Source: Spirochaetia bacterium
GTDB taxonomy: Bacteria > Spirochaetota > Leptospiria > Leptospirales > Leptonemataceae
Reading direction: 5' to 3'
Length of the DNA stretch: 34,271 nt
NCBI GenBank assembly: GCA_009885105.1
Contig: VFLI01000093.1
Span: 1-34,271 of the forward strand
The position numbers and the translations under genes are program-made. This document shows, piece after piece, positions 34,245 through 34,271 of this stretch (its first letter is position 1; each line of letters opens with the position of its first letter). The notes beneath the pieces are model-generated. The model was not told the DNA's origin. It ran no database searches and worked only from the letters and a program-made list of their open reading frames with translations.

Positions 34245-34271
34245 AATTGACCCACCCCAGTGCCTGGACAC
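34213..34271. mobile_element. probable end of an insertion sequence (repeated TTGACCCAC terminal motifs)
   Basis: Two 20-base copies, GCGCTCACAATTTGACCCAC (34213-34232) and GCGCTCTGAAATTGACCCAC (34236-34255), repeat with a 23-base period right after VapC homology stops. Multiple short direct repeats at the tip are typical of IS21-like and related elements, where they bind transposase. The transposase is beyond the right edge, so family and target duplication cannot be established. Confidence 0.6.

Overview
The window looks like chromosomal DNA from a spirochaete, most plausibly of the order Leptospirales. The reasons are indirect: a FapA-family (DUF342) protein, SpoIIE-type PP2C phosphatases with GAF or TPR modules, a 7TMR-DISM hybrid histidine kinase, a spirochaete-style lipobox, many TPR proteins and a compact alkaline-phosphatase-fold enzyme. 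No rRNA, tRNA or CRISPR array was seen. Genus cannot be fixed from this sequence alone.

Layout. Positions 1-1899 (minus) hold the 5' part of a polyprenyl-phosphate-type GT2 glycosyltransferase and a multipass membrane protein, probably one surface-glycosylation operon. Positions 1900-2969 contain no intact gene but carry frame-hopping coding traces of a decayed gene. Positions 2970-4600 (plus) encode a small secreted Cys-rich protein followed by a GAF-SpoIIE phosphatase; a perfect 16-bp inverted repeat covers the junction, and its 3' arm begins exactly at the phosphatase GTG start. A long imperfect hairpin repeat (4642-4769) separates this from a fasciclin lipoprotein. Positions 5446-8884 (minus) run antitoxin, PIN toxin, an isovaleryl-CoA-dehydrogenase-like enzyme and an acyl-CoA carboxylase beta subunit. 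Then come a membrane-anchored alpha/beta hydrolase and FapA (plus), a PP2C-TPR phosphatase and two hypothetical proteins (minus), a phosphoglycerate-mutase-like metalloenzyme (plus), a TPR membrane protein and a 723-residue protein with proline-rich EPERKPDEKPV repeats (minus), and a methyltransferase (plus).

The most coherent system is at 20953-29464 (minus): lolC-like permease, lolD-like ATPase, a McsA-McsB fusion, ClpC, a membrane protein, a TPR protein and MtaB. Gene order mcsA-mcsB-clpC matches the Firmicutes protein-arginine phosphorylation locus, but here the zinc-finger activator and arginine kinase are one 330-residue polypeptide. The kinase part keeps the recognisable catalytic residues but lacks the C-terminal domain. 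ClpC keeps both glutamates at the phosphoarginine-binding positions of its N-domain. This suggests a minimal phosphoarginine tagging system outside Firmicutes.

The right end (29556-34271) holds a hybrid histidine kinase, two overlapping membrane proteins, a decayed HEPN/nucleotidyltransferase toxin-antitoxin remnant, and a Phd-VapC module whose toxin is cut by the end of an insertion sequence at the window edge. The VapC-module antitoxin has a near-consensus sigma-70 promoter ending six bases before its ATG, which predicts a leaderless mRNA.
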